Notes under the pieces: generated by a model
The model's input: only the letters and a program-made list of their open reading frames with translations
What the model was told of the DNA's origin: nothing
Database searches by the model: none
Made by a program: the position numbers and the translations under genes
Assembly (NCBI GenBank): GCA_026390815.1
Contig: JAPLFH010000041.1
Coordinates: forward strand, 100,016 to 164,015
Origin: Ignavibacteriales bacterium
Lineage (GTDB): Bacteria; Bacteroidota; Ignavibacteria; Ignavibacteriales; SURF-24
DNA: 64,000 nt
Direction of reading: 5' to 3'
In this document: piece after piece, positions 1 to 9,511 of the stretch
Numbering within the stretch: the first letter of the stretch is position 1
Layout of the letters: every line of letters starts with the position of its first letter

Positions 1-1
1 T

Positions 2-667
2 ACAGATGATGAAGATATCTGCTCGGATGTTTCTGAAATTTTCAACTTCCTAACTGGTTATTCCGGACAAAAAGATTTTAAGAAATTAATTGTTGCTCCT
101 ATAAATATGAAAGAGAGATTTCTGAAATTAATTTATCGAGAAATTGAAAATGTAAAAGCTGGGGGCAAGGGTCACCTTATATTTAAAATGAATTCACTTG
201 TTGATCCAGAATTAATCTCCGCCATATACGAGGCATCGAATAGTGGTGTTAAAATAGAAATGATTGTTAGAGGAATTTGTTGTTTAATCCCCGGAGTTGA
301 AGGACTAAGTGAAAACATACAAGTGATAAGTATTGTTGGCAGATATTTGGAACACAGCCGCGTTTATTACTTTTACAATAATGGAAGTGAAGATATTTAT
401 TTAAGCAGTGCTGATTTAATGCAGCGCAATCTTGAAAGAAGAGTTGAAATTTGTTTCCCGATAGAAGATGAGCATATAAAACATACTATCATCCGTACGT
501 TGTTGAATGCTTCATTTAAAGATAATGTTAAAGCACGTATACTGCTCCCGAATGGAAAGTATGTTCATAAAATTCCTGAGAATGGAGCAAAGAAAATTAA
601 CTCTCAGGAGTGGTTGATGAATTATGCGATAAAGGAGAACAGTAAAAAACTAAAACAAAATATTTAG
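2..667 (+). CDS. ppk1: Polyphosphate kinase 1, C-terminal part (5' end outside window)
   Basis: This is the last 221 residues of polyphosphate kinase, which makes and uses inorganic polyphosphate with ATP/ADP. The frame is open from base 2, so the gene starts before the window. The visible part matches the C-terminal phospholipase-D-like domains: an LTGYS motif near the start, RGICCLIPGVEGLSENI around residues 95-110, and GRYLEHSRVYYF, whose His corresponds to the second essential His of the family (His592 in E. coli). YLSSADLMQRNLERRVE follows. The first catalytic His should lie upstream and cannot be checked. The final ~30 residues are Lys/Asn-rich. About 100 bp separate it from the next gene on the same strand. 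Confidence 0.93.
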   Translation, partial: TDDEDICSDVSEIFNFLTGYSGQKDFKKLIVAPINMKERFLKLIYREIENVKAGGKGHLIFKMNSLVDPELISAIYEASNSGVKIEMIVRGICCLIPGVEGLSENIQVISIVGRYLEHSRVYYFYNNGSEDIYLSSADLMQRNLERRVEICFPIEDEHIKHTIIRTLLNASFKDNVKARILLPNGKYVHKIPENGAKKINSQEWLMNYAIKENSKKLKQNI

Positions 668-767
668 AACCGCAAAATATTGATGTTAAATTTTGTGAAC
701 CTCTCTAATTAAATCAATGTTATAAAATCAAATTCAAGTTTTTAGAAATGAAGTTTTTGGAGGAACG

Positions 768-1874
768 ATGCCTGAATTGTCAAATGAAAATATTTTGAAT
801 TCATTAAGAAAAGTAGATGACCCGGATCTTCGCAAAGATCTGGTAACACTTGGAATGATCAAAGATATTAAAATTAATGGAAATGATGTTTCCTTAACGG
901 TAGAACTTACAACCCCAGCCTGTCCACTTAAAGATAAAATAAAGAGTGATTGCATTGAAGCAATTAAAAATGATATCCCAACCGTTGGCAATATTTCTAT
1001 TGAAATGTCATCAAATGTGGGAACACACAATGACGATAGAAAATCTGTTATTCTGCCCAATGTTAAAAATACAATTGCTATTGCAAGCGGTAAAGGTGGA
1101 GTTGGAAAAAGCACAGTTGCAGTTAATCTTGCCGTAGCACTTGCAAAAGATGGCGCTAAAGTTGGCTTACTGGATGCAGATATTTATGGTCCAAGTATTC
1201 CAATAATGCTTGGGATAAATGAAAGACCCAAAGTAATCCAGGAAAATGGAGGTGTTAGAATAATTCCTCTTGAAAAATATGGTTTAAAAATCATGTCAAT
1301 CGGCTTTCTGATTGATGAGCAAACCCCGGTAATTTGGCGCGGTCCAATGGCAAGTGGCGCAGTAAAACAATTTATGTCCGATGTAGATTGGGGCGAACTT
1401 GATTACCTTATTTTCGATTTGCCTCCAGGTACCGGCGATATACAACTTACACTGGTTCAAACTATTCCACTAACCGGTGCAGTTATAGTAACCACACCGC
1501 AGGAAGTATCCCTGGTAGATGCACGAAAAGGACTGTTAATGTTCGGAAGAGTTAATGTTCCTGTGTTTGGTATTGTGGAAAATATGAGTTATTTTTTAGC
1601 GCCTGATACTGGAATTCGGTATGATATTTTTGGCACCGGTGGCGGTTCAAAACTTGCACTTGAGAATAAAATTGAATTCCTTGGTGGAATTCCAATAGAT
1701 CCGAGAATTAGAATCGGTGGTGATAAAGGTGTTCCAATTGTATATGATTTACCCGATACTGAGTATTCGCAGATAATTCAAAAAATTTCCAGGGATTTGG
1801 CAGCCCAAATTAGTATTAATTTAATCTCACGGGCTTCAAAAAAAGTAGAGATTTTACTTGGTGAAGAGAAATAA
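768..1874 (+). CDS. mrp: Mrp/ApbC family iron-sulfur carrier ATPase (NBP35-like)
   Basis: This is a P-loop ATPase thought to carry or deliver Fe-S clusters. Residues about 5-80 are a MIP18/DUF59 domain. The deviant Walker A GKGGVGKST is at 108-116, followed by LLDADIYGPS and the FDLPPGTGD Walker B-like motif. The length of 368 aa is normal for the DUF59-fused form. At residues ~271-283, where many Mrp/ApbC proteins have a CPxCG cluster-binding motif, this one reads APDTG, so the usual CxxC is absent; this also occurs in other Bacteroidota-type Mrp proteins. The start is supported by the GGAGG sequence just before the ATG at 768. The next gene, 24 bp downstream, is a NifU-like scaffold, which supports an Fe-S role. 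Confidence 0.93.
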   Translation: MPELSNENILNSLRKVDDPDLRKDLVTLGMIKDIKINGNDVSLTVELTTPACPLKDKIKSDCIEAIKNDIPTVGNISIEMSSNVGTHNDDRKSVILPNVKNTIAIASGKGGVGKSTVAVNLAVALAKDGAKVGLLDADIYGPSIPIMLGINERPKVIQENGGVRIIPLEKYGLKIMSIGFLIDEQTPVIWRGPMASGAVKQFMSDVDWGELDYLIFDLPPGTGDIQLTLVQTIPLTGAVIVTTPQEVSLVDARKGLLMFGRVNVPVFGIVENMSYFLAPDTGIRYDIFGTGGGSKLALENKIEFLGGIPIDPRIRIGGDKGVPIVYDLPDTEYSQIIQKISRDLAAQISINLISRASKKVEILLGEEK

Positions 1875-1898
1875 GCATTAAATTATCGAGAATCCTTT

Positions 1899-2126
1899 AT
1901 GGAAGAAAAAGTATTAAAGGCTTTGGAATCAATACGTCCTTATTTGCAGGCTGATGGCGGAGATGTTGAATTAATCAGAGTAACACCGGAAGGAATAGTT
2001 GAAGTTAAATTAACAGGTGCATGCGGGCATTGCCCAATGTCTCAAATGACATTACGGGCTGGAGTTGAACGAGCATTGATCCGCGAAGTGCCTGGTATAA
2101 GACGCGTTGAAGCTGTGAACGGTTAG
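1899..2126 (+). CDS. NifU-like C-terminal domain protein (Nfu-type Fe-S scaffold)
   Basis: This is a 75-residue stand-alone NifU C-terminal (Nfu) domain, the module that binds a labile Fe-S cluster and passes it to target proteins. The domain covers the whole protein. The hallmark CxxC is present as ACGHCPMSQMT (C42 and C45), after the typical LQADGGDVELI block. It follows mrp by 24 bp in the same direction, so the two probably form an Fe-S assembly operon. Because this Mrp lacks its own CxxC, the Nfu protein may hold the cluster while Mrp supplies the ATPase; that last step is inference. Confidence 0.92.
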   Translation: MEEKVLKALESIRPYLQADGGDVELIRVTPEGIVEVKLTGACGHCPMSQMTLRAGVERALIREVPGIRRVEAVNG

Positions 2127-2287
2127 TAATGTTTTCTATTGCAAAATAAGCAATTTAAGTGATGATTTTGTTTGTTTATTATTCAAGAGTTTTACTCTTC
2201 ATAAATTAAGATCCAGATAAAAACCCACAGCTTAAATTTAGAAAAGAATCAAACAACCTGTAATTATAAATTTTTTAGGTGAACAGA

Positions 2288-3043
2288 ATGCGAAAAAAAA
2301 TAATCGCCGGAAATTGGAAGATGAACAATGATATTTCGGCAACAAAAAATCTTATTAATGAATTAAAAACAAAATTGCAAAATGAAAATTTACAAACCGG
2401 TATAATTATTTGTCCTCCATTCACTTCACTTGAAACAGCAAGTACTTTGGTATATGGCACAAAAATACTGCTTGGTGCGCAAAATATGCACTTTGAAGAC
2501 AGTGGTGCATTTACTGGTGAGATTTCCGCTAATATGCTAAAAAACGCTGGCTGTACATTTGTAATTCTTGGGCACTCAGAACGCCGTACTATATTTAATG
2601 AATCCGATGAACTTATAAATAAGAAAATGAAGAAAGCTTTATCCGCAACATTAAAACCTATATTTTGTGTTGGAGAAACATTACAGCAAAGAGAAGAAGG
2701 AATTACCGAAACAATTATAAAAACACAAATTGTTGAAGGTTTGAAAGATATAAAAGAAAATGAATTAGAAAATATTATTATCGCATATGAACCGGTTTGG
2801 GCAATTGGAACAGGCAGAAACGCAACTCCACAACAAGCTCAGGAAGTTCATCTTTTCATCAGAACTTTAATAAGCAAACTTTACTCTGATAGTGCTGCTC
2901 AAAACATGGTTATCCAATACGGTGGAAGTGTTAAGCCAGATAATGCAAAAGAACTTCTTTCTCAACAGGATGTGGACGGTGCATTAGTAGGTGGAGCTTG
3001 TTTAAAAGCCGACTCATTTATTTCTATTATCAAATCCGCATAA
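2288..3043 (+). CDS. tpiA: Triosephosphate isomerase
   Basis: It interconverts dihydroxyacetone phosphate and glyceraldehyde 3-phosphate in glycolysis and gluconeogenesis. The hallmarks are AGNWKMN at the N-terminus (catalytic Lys), LGHSERR (catalytic His), AYEPVWAIGTG (catalytic Glu) and the phosphate loop QYGGSVKPDN with GALVGGACL near the C-terminus. I chose the ATG at 2288 (251 aa) because AGGTGA ends 5 bases before it and the protein then begins MRKKIIAGNWKMN as usual. A GTG nine bases upstream would overlap that ribosome-binding site. A long hairpin follows the stop codon, so the gene is probably its own transcription unit. Confidence 0.97.
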   Translation: MRKKIIAGNWKMNNDISATKNLINELKTKLQNENLQTGIIICPPFTSLETASTLVYGTKILLGAQNMHFEDSGAFTGEISANMLKNAGCTFVILGHSERRTIFNESDELINKKMKKALSATLKPIFCVGETLQQREEGITETIIKTQIVEGLKDIKENELENIIIAYEPVWAIGTGRNATPQQAQEVHLFIRTLISKLYSDSAAQNMVIQYGGSVKPDNAKELLSQQDVDGALVGGACLKADSFISIIKSA

Positions 3044-3051
3044 ATCATTCG

Positions 3052-3088
3052 TTTTAAGCCTTTTCTTTTTTTTTGAAAAGGCTTAAAA
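3052..3088 (+). terminator. Long hairpin after tpiA
   Basis: A perfect 14-bp inverted repeat, TTTTAAGCCTTTTC at 3052-3065 and its complement at 3075-3088, encloses a loop of nine T. It begins 8 bases after the tpiA stop codon. There is no long U-run on the 3' side, so it may act as a terminator or as an mRNA-stabilising 3' end. Confidence 0.55.
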
Positions 3089-3113
3089 ATGCTTTATTTT
3101 CCCGCTTTTTATA

Positions 3114-3142
3114 TTGATTTGCCTCCTCAAAAGTAGTATCTT
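3114..3142 (+). promoter_or_regulatory. Candidate sigma-70-type promoter for the GH2-like gene
   Basis: TTGATT (3114-3119), a 17-base spacer and TATCTT (3137-3142) resemble a -35/-10 pair. The predicted start of transcription would lie about 27 bases before the ATG at 3176. It is seen by eye only; -10/-35 preferences in this lineage may differ. Confidence 0.4.
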
Positions 3143-3175
3143 TAGTGTCCTTTTTTTTAACGTTAAACACTAATA

Positions 3176-5758
3176 ATGAAATCAAAATTTATTGTATACA
3201 TTCTAATCACATTTCTTGCATTAGCCAACCTTAACCTGGGACAAGTTGTAATAAAAGAACTTGGAAGAAAAGACGTTGAGAACATCGATAGCGTTTCTTT
3301 TGGTGGCTCCAAACTAAGAAAAACAATCGATCTTAATGGAAGGTGGGATGTATATCTTCCAAATGAATTTGAAAAGAGAAAATCTGTTACAGTTCCATCA
3401 AGCTTTACTGGTGAAGAAGTTCTGGTTTACGAGAAAAATTTGAATCTTGACCCCGTAACAATATCAGAAAATCATTTCAGACTTGTTTTCAATGGAATTA
3501 ATTATTCCGCAGAAATTATGCTGAATTATTTTGTAATCTACAAACATTCTGGCGGAGATTACCCAATCAAAATAGATTTGCCTAAAGACATTTTGAAAAC
3601 TAAAGGAAAGAATATACTAACGGTTAAAGTATTTCATCAAATTAATTCTGATGAAAGTATACCGGTTGAACAACGTTTACTTTTCCCGGAAAATTTTGGG
3701 GGAATTGCACGAAACGTTTTTCTTGAAGTAATGCCAAAAGTATTTTTATCCGGTTGGGAACATTCTTACAATGTTTCCGGCACATCAAGAGCTAACCTAA
3801 ATATCAATGCAAAATTTATAAATAATAATGGAATTAATAAGAGCGATACTCTTTCCAATTCAAATTCCTTTTCTTGCAGGTTACGGCTCGTTTCACCAAC
3901 TGGGGAAGAAGTTATTTCCAATTATGTTCAAAGCTTTATCCTTTTGCCAAGAAAGGAAAAAAATCTTTCGATGTCATTCGATTTGAATAATCTTCAACTT
4001 TGGTCTCCACAAAATCCAAGGATTTATAAGCTTACAATTCAACTTGTACGGAACGATGTAGTAATTGATGAAATAATAAAACCAATTTCTTTTTATTCAC
4101 TTCAGGCTCATAAAGATTCCTTAACATTAAACGGACACAGTTTTACATTAAATGGCGTAACTTATTATGCCTCATATGTAAATAATGGTAACCTGGCTTC
4201 TTACCAGCAAATGAAAGAAGATGTAAAAATCATTAAGTCTATTGGTTTTAATGCAATCAGGTTTGCAAAGGGAACGCCCGACCCGGTAATGCTAAATCTT
4301 TGTGAGGAATTTGGTTTGCTTGCACTGATAGAATTACCGTTGAATAGTATTCCTACCCAGATATGCTGGAATGCAAATTTTAAGGAGCGCGTTAAAAGTT
4401 TTTTAATTCCTTTTATTAACAGCTATAAAGAATATGGCGCTGTAGCTGCTGTTGGATTAGGTAGTTCATATGTTTCAAATTCTTTTGAACAGGCAGAATT
4501 TTTAAAAGAACTTGGTGCTATTACTAAAATGTATTTTAACAAACTAACATTTGCTTCATTTGTTGGATACAACATTACGCAAATTGAAAATGTAGATTTC
4601 TATGGTATCGAGATTGTTAATAAACAATTGGATGATTTCAAATTAAAACTGGAAAATGTTGAACATGATTTAGGAAAAGGTAAAGTATTTATAAGTGAAG
4701 CAACTTATGCTTCATATTCGGGCAGCACTAATGGTTATCTTAATCCGTTTTCGTATGAAGCTCAGGCAAAATTTTATTCTGATCTTTTGGATTTTTGTAT
4801 AGACAATAATCGTTCTGGTTATTTTATCAATTCCATTTTTGATTTCAGGGGAGATTATTCTTCCTTAATATCTGGTTTCAATCAAAATAACATTTACCGT
4901 ATTGGAATCCTTGGAGAGGACCGGGAACTAAACCGCATAAGTCAGAAGGTTATTTATTCAAAACTTCATTCAACGGAAAAAGTAACCATTCCAATTGGCA
5001 GTAAAAAAGATGATGCGCCGATGGTTTTCATTCTATTCGGAATGGCATTGGCACTTCTTTTAGGTTTCCTTATAAATTCAAAACGGAAATTTCGCGAAGA
5101 TGCTTCCAGGGCTTTGCTAAGACCATATAACTTCTTTTCAGATGTTCGGGATCAACGGATTCTTTCCGGTTTTCATTCTAACTTTTTAATGTTAATGTTA
5201 TCCGGAACATCAGCATTGCTGCTTTCCAATTTACTCTTTTATTTCAGAGGGAATATCTTACTGGAAAAAATTGTACTTGCTTTTGGAATGCCATCTCTTA
5301 TTAAAGCAGTTTCTTATTTAGCATGGAATCCTCTTTATGCTATAATCTGGTTAACTGTAATTTCAATTTTCTTTTTAATAATTACAACATTGTTAGTTAA
5401 GATAGCTTCGTTCTTTGTAAGGAATCAGGTCTTCTTTTCAAGTGTTTACTTTACTGTAACGTGGTCTTTTTTGCCTTTACTTTTATTGCTTCCTTTAGGT
5501 CTTATACTTTATAAAGTTTTAAATGCGGAATTTGTGACAGTTTACCTTCTTATTGCTTTAGTTGTTTTTACAGTTTGGATTTATTATCGTTTGATGAAAG
5601 GTATATATGTGATTTTTGATGTGAGTTCCGGAACGGTATATTTTTACAGCATCATTTTTATCGTGGTTACTATTGTAGGTGTTCTCTTGTATTTTCAAAT
5701 CAGCAACTCGACTGTTTATTATTTGCTGAATTCATTCAAACAGTATAGCGTGATGTAA
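3176..5758 (+). CDS. GH2-like (beta-galactosidase fold) exported protein fused to a membrane domain, probably not a normal hydrolase
   Basis: This is an 860-residue protein with a signal peptide (1-22), a GH2 sugar-binding domain (~45-195), an Ig-like domain (~195-310), a GH2 TIM-barrel-like region (~310-600) and several membrane helices (~618-850). The GH2 relationship shows in LNGRWDVYLP, LNGVTYYASYV and IKSIGFNAIRFA followed by LCEEFGLLALIELPL. The Glu of the nucleophile position is kept (E508 in ISEATYAS). The acid/base motif LGNE is LGSS here (S430-S431). The 77-residue spacing between the two sites fits E. coli LacZ (E461 to E537). It is therefore probably a sugar-binding or altered-activity protein held in the inner membrane. 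I know of no named family with this membrane tail. Confidence 0.75.
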   Translation: MKSKFIVYILITFLALANLNLGQVVIKELGRKDVENIDSVSFGGSKLRKTIDLNGRWDVYLPNEFEKRKSVTVPSSFTGEEVLVYEKNLNLDPVTISENHFRLVFNGINYSAEIMLNYFVIYKHSGGDYPIKIDLPKDILKTKGKNILTVKVFHQINSDESIPVEQRLLFPENFGGIARNVFLEVMPKVFLSGWEHSYNVSGTSRANLNINAKFINNNGINKSDTLSNSNSFSCRLRLVSPTGEEVISNYVQSFILLPRKEKNLSMSFDLNNLQLWSPQNPRIYKLTIQLVRNDVVIDEIIKPISFYSLQAHKDSLTLNGHSFTLNGVTYYASYVNNGNLASYQQMKEDVKIIKSIGFNAIRFAKGTPDPVMLNLCEEFGLLALIELPLNSIPTQICWNANFKERVKSFLIPFINSYKEYGAVAAVGLGSSYVSNSFEQAEFLKELGAITKMYFNKLTFASFVGYNITQIENVDFYGIEIVNKQLDDFKLKLENVEHDLGKGKVFISEATYASYSGSTNGYLNPFSYEAQAKFYSDLLDFCIDNNRSGYFINSIFDFRGDYSSLISGFNQNNIYRIGILGEDRELNRISQKVIYSKLHSTEKVTIPIGSKKDDAPMVFILFGMALALLLGFLINSKRKFREDASRALLRPYNFFSDVRDQRILSGFHSNFLMLMLSGTSALLLSNLLFYFRGNILLEKIVLAFGMPSLIKAVSYLAWNPLYAIIWLTVISIFFLIITTLLVKIASFFVRNQVFFSSVYFTVTWSFLPLLLLLPLGLILYKVLNAEFVTVYLLIALVVFTVWIYYRLMKGIYVIFDVSSGTVYFYSIIFIVVTIVGVLLYFQISNSTVYYLLNSFKQYSVM

Positions 5759-5790
5759 CGATGGGAAAAAAATGATTAGATATTCAAGTG

Positions 5791-5868
5791 ATGGAAAGCA
5801 GGAATATTGGAATGATGATTTTATGAATGATTATAATCGTTCTTCATTCCAATATTCCATCTTTCCAT
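5791..5868. repeat. Long intergenic inverted repeat before smc
   Basis: Bases 5791-5815 pair with 5844-5868: a 15-bp perfect inner stem (GGAATATTGGAATGA and its complement), a 2-base internal mismatch and an 8-bp outer stem, around a 28-base loop. There is no T-run, so it is not a classic terminator. The GGAATATTGGAATG core looks like a dispersed repeat or MITE-type element, but no second copy was found in this window. Confidence 0.6.
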
Positions 5869-5917
5869 TCTTAATGCGTGTATTTGTGGTAAGTTTAACA
5901 ATGTTTCAGGTTTAGAA

Positions 5918-8900
5918 TTGTATCTATCAAAGTTAGAGATATTCGGATTTAAGTCGTTTGCCCATAAAACCATTATAGATTTTAATAAAGGTGTAACAGC
6001 AATTGTTGGTCCTAATGGTTGCGGAAAAACAAACATAGTGGATGCAATCCGATGGGCATTGGGCGAGCAACGCACTACTACTCTGCGTAGCGACAAAATG
6101 GAAAATGTAATCTTCAACGGAACACAGAATAGAAAACCGATGGGGATGGCTGAGGTTTCATTAACTATTATAAATGATCTGGGAATTTTACCAACCGAGT
6201 ATACAGAAGTAACTATCACCCGCAGAATTTTCCGCTCGGGTGAAAGCGAATATCTGCTTAACAGAAACATTTGCCGGCTTAAGGATATCACCAATCTTTT
6301 TATGGATACCGGAATGGGAACAAACGCTTATTCCGTTATTGAGTTAAAGATGGTTGAAACGATACTTAGTAACAAAGCTGATGAGCGGCGAACTATGTTT
6401 GAAGAAGCTGCCGGAGTAAACAAATATAAACTACGCAGAAGATTATCTTTAAAAAAACTTGAAGACATCCGCCGCGATTTAACAAGAGTTAATGACATCG
6501 TCACAGAAGTTGAAAAGCAAGTTAACTCCCTGGAAAGACAGGCTAAGAAAGCGGACAAATATAATCGTGTTTCTACTATTCTAAGAGAACTTGAACTTGA
6601 TTTATCAGAAAGAGAATTTTCTCTTTGGAATAAAAAAAGAACTTCGTTCAAAGATGAAAAAGAAGTTTTCTTCAATCAGAAAATTCAGATTGAATCCGAA
6701 TTGAGAAATTTGGAAGATGAATTAAATCTACTACGCGAAAAGATTTCCGGAATTGAGAGTACTTTAAATGAAAAGCGGAAAGAAATTTCAGGTCAAAACG
6801 AAAAGATCCACCGCATTCAAAATGCTCTTTCTGTAGCAGCCGAAAGAAAAAAATCACTTGAAAAAAATCTTGGAAGATATAGGCAGGAACTTGAAGAACT
6901 TCATTTTCAGGATGAAGAATCTAATGATTTTATAACAACTACTCATAAAAAAATAGAAGAATTAATCTTTTCAATTTCCGAAAAAGCCAAGTACATTGAA
7001 AATGAAGAAGTTCAGCTTGATGAAAAAAGGAATCAGCTTGATGAAAAGAAAATTGTACTAAAGAAACAAAACGATGAAGTACAGGAAAAATCCATTGCAC
7101 TTACGCGAAAGGAAAATCAACTTGCTAATCTTCAAAAAACTTTAGATGAAACTAATTCTGCAATTGATAAGCTGAATGATAAGATTCTTTCAATCACTAA
7201 CCACATTGCCAAGACAGTTGGCTATCTTGAAGAACTTGAACAGGAAAAAACTGAGACTGAGAAAAAACTTAGTGAATGGGACAAACTCTTCCTTCAAAAG
7301 CAAAGTGAAAAAGCTGCGCTGGAAAAAAAATTGACCGATTTGAAAGGTAAAGAGATTGAGGAACGAAGCGTAATAAGAGCAGTTACTGATAAAATAGATT
7401 TTCTGCAAAGTTTAATAAACAACCTGGAAGGTGTTTCTAAAGGAGCAAAAGTTTTAATCGAAAGTGACGGTTGGACTGAAAAGGAAAAAACTTTGCTTGC
7501 TGATGTTGGCGAATCTGAAGATAAATTCAGGTTTGCAATTGAAGCCGCACTTAAAAATGTTCTGAACAATCTTCTTGTGGATACTTTCGATGATCTGCAA
7601 AGGGCAATAGATTATTTACAGAAGAATGATCTGGGCAAAGCTTCATTCCTTGTTCTTGGAATGGATGATAACATTAAAAAAACTTTATTAGATAAATTTC
7701 AAAACTTTTCACTCAACCGAAAAGCAAAGCTGATCCAGAAAGAAAAAGGATTTACCGGGTGGGCAAACGCTTTTGTTCAATCGGATGACAGGTGGAAACC
7801 ATTCTTTAACAAAATATTAATGCGTACTGCAATTGCTGAAGATCTGGAATCTGCATTTGTACTTAGCAAAAAGTATCGTGGATTTAATTTTACAACTTTG
7901 AATGGTGATTTTATTCACGAGAGCGGTTTGATTGAAGCTGGCTCGCTTCCAAAGCTTGATGAAACTCTTTTTGGTAGAAAGAAACTTCTTCAGAATTTAC
8001 GGAATGAATTCCCAAAATATGAAGCAAATCTTGAAAAAATAAAAGCGCAGATTAGGGAAACGGAAGAGAAGATTGAAGAAATTAATTTAAAAGAATTATC
8101 AGATCAGAACAGAATTCTTTTAAACGATCTTGCCAACATCGAAAAACAAATTGCCCAGTTTGAATTTGAGAAGAAAAAATCTTCTGATGAAATAGAAAAG
8201 CTCAGAACCGAAATTCAGGATCTTGCAAGTAAATCGAATCGTACGGATAACGAAGTTATTTCTCTTACAGAAATATTAAAGGATGAAACTGCTGAAAAGG
8301 AAAGTGTTGAAAAAGTTTTAGTGTCAATCGGTGATGATGTTAAATCTGCTGAAGAAGATTTTAATTCAACATTCACTTTGTATAACCAGGCTAAACTGGA
8401 ATTAGAAAGATTGATTGGTGAAAAGAAAAATCTTGAAAATGCAATCGACCGGTCGAAGCAAACCAAAGAGAATATTAAAAAGTCGATTAGTAAAAGAGAG
8501 ATTGATATTTCCAGTACAGAAGAAGAGTTAATTGCACTTCAATCAATTGCCGAAGACAACCAATTGGAATTGGATGATCTTGAAGAAACAAAAAGAAAGC
8601 TAACTGCGGTTGAAAGTGAGATATTCGAAAATCTAAAAGCAAATAAACTCCTGGCGAGCGAACTGGAAAAGAAACTTTCTGAACTTAGAAAAGAACGCGA
8701 TAAACTGCTTGAAGAAATTCATTCCCTGGATATTAGGTTGAATGAAATAAATCTGAAGATTGATAATCTTATTGAACATATAAAAGAAAATTATTCACTT
8801 GCACTTGAATTAAAAGAATTTGAAGACCTTGATGCTTTTAACTTTGAAGAAAGAACTAACGAAGTTCATAATTACAAACAACAGATTAAAAATTTGGGAC

Positions 8901-9511
8901 CAATCAATCTTCTTGCATACTCCGAATATGAAGAAGAAAAGCAACGGTTGGAATTTTTGCACAAACAAAGAAATGATCTGGTCGATTCTGAAAAAGATCT
9001 GATCAAAACCATTGAAGAGATTAATATCAATGCACAAAATCTTTTCCTGGAAACTTTTGAAAAGATTAAGGAAAATTTTACCAAGATTTTCCGTTCGCTT
9101 TTTAATCCTGGCGATGAAGCCGATCTGAATTTAGAGGAAAACGTAGACCCGCTTGAAGCAAAGATTGAGATTATAGCTAAGCCAAAAGGTAAACGCCCAA
9201 CTTCAATCGAGCTGCTTTCCGGAGGAGAAAAAACGCTAACGGCTATTGCACTTTTATTCTCCATCTATTTAGTTAAACCAAGCCCCTTCTGCATTCTGGA
9301 TGAAGTTGATGCTCCGCTTGATGACGCAAACGTTGATAGATTCACAAAAATTATACAAGAGTTTAGTGCAAGCACACAGTTTATTATGGTTACCCACAAT
9401 AAGCGCACTATGGAAGCTGCTGAAACTATGTACGGAGTTACAATGCAGGATGAAGGTATTTCCAGATTAGTAAGTGTTCAATTTAATGAGGATTTAAATG
9501 TTGTTACTTAA
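5918..9511 (+). CDS. smc: Chromosome segregation protein SMC
   Basis: This is the structural maintenance of chromosomes ATPase that compacts and segregates DNA as the core of bacterial condensin. The N-terminal ATPase half has FGFKSFAHKT and Walker A GPNGCGKTN. A long coiled coil runs to a hinge at about residues 510-680, and a second coiled coil returns to the C-terminal half, which has the signature LSGGEKTL and Walker B FCILDEVDAPLDDAN. The 1197-aa length is typical. The start is TTG at 5918, the only start that keeps the conserved MYLSKLEIFGFKSF N-terminus; a CAGG lies 7 bases upstream. The last 14 bases overlap the next gene. Confidence 0.97.
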   Translation: MYLSKLEIFGFKSFAHKTIIDFNKGVTAIVGPNGCGKTNIVDAIRWALGEQRTTTLRSDKMENVIFNGTQNRKPMGMAEVSLTIINDLGILPTEYTEVTITRRIFRSGESEYLLNRNICRLKDITNLFMDTGMGTNAYSVIELKMVETILSNKADERRTMFEEAAGVNKYKLRRRLSLKKLEDIRRDLTRVNDIVTEVEKQVNSLERQAKKADKYNRVSTILRELELDLSEREFSLWNKKRTSFKDEKEVFFNQKIQIESELRNLEDELNLLREKISGIESTLNEKRKEISGQNEKIHRIQNALSVAAERKKSLEKNLGRYRQELEELHFQDEESNDFITTTHKKIEELIFSISEKAKYIENEEVQLDEKRNQLDEKKIVLKKQNDEVQEKSIALTRKENQLANLQKTLDETNSAIDKLNDKILSITNHIAKTVGYLEELEQEKTETEKKLSEWDKLFLQKQSEKAALEKKLTDLKGKEIEERSVIRAVTDKIDFLQSLINNLEGVSKGAKVLIESDGWTEKEKTLLADVGESEDKFRFAIEAALKNVLNNLLVDTFDDLQRAIDYLQKNDLGKASFLVLGMDDNIKKTLLDKFQNFSLNRKAKLIQKEKGFTGWANAFVQSDDRWKPFFNKILMRTAIAEDLESAFVLSKKYRGFNFTTLNGDFIHESGLIEAGSLPKLDETLFGRKKLLQNLRNEFPKYEANLEKIKAQIRETEEKIEEINLKELSDQNRILLNDLANIEKQIAQFEFEKKKSSDEIEKLRTEIQDLASKSNRTDNEVISLTEILKDETAEKESVEKVLVSIGDDVKSAEEDFNSTFTLYNQAKLELERLIGEKKNLENAIDRSKQTKENIKKSISKREIDISSTEEELIALQSIAEDNQLELDDLEETKRKLTAVESEIFENLKANKLLASELEKKLSELRKERDKLLEEIHSLDIRLNEINLKIDNLIEHIKENYSLALELKEFEDLDAFNFEERTNEVHNYKQQIKNLGPINLLAYSEYEEEKQRLEFLHKQRNDLVDSEKDLIKTIEEININAQNLFLETFEKIKENFTKIFRSLFNPGDEADLNLEENVDPLEAKIEIIAKPKGKRPTSIELLSGGEKTLTAIALLFSIYLVKPSPFCILDEVDAPLDDANVDRFTKIIQEFSASTQFIMVTHNKRTMEAAETMYGVTMQDEGISRLVSVQFNEDLNVVT

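Noticed and set aside
5918..9511. Several long reading frames opposite smc and other genes as antisense genes
   Set aside because: They have no ribosome-binding sites or recognisable domains and follow from the codon pattern of the coiled-coil and housekeeping genes on the other strand.
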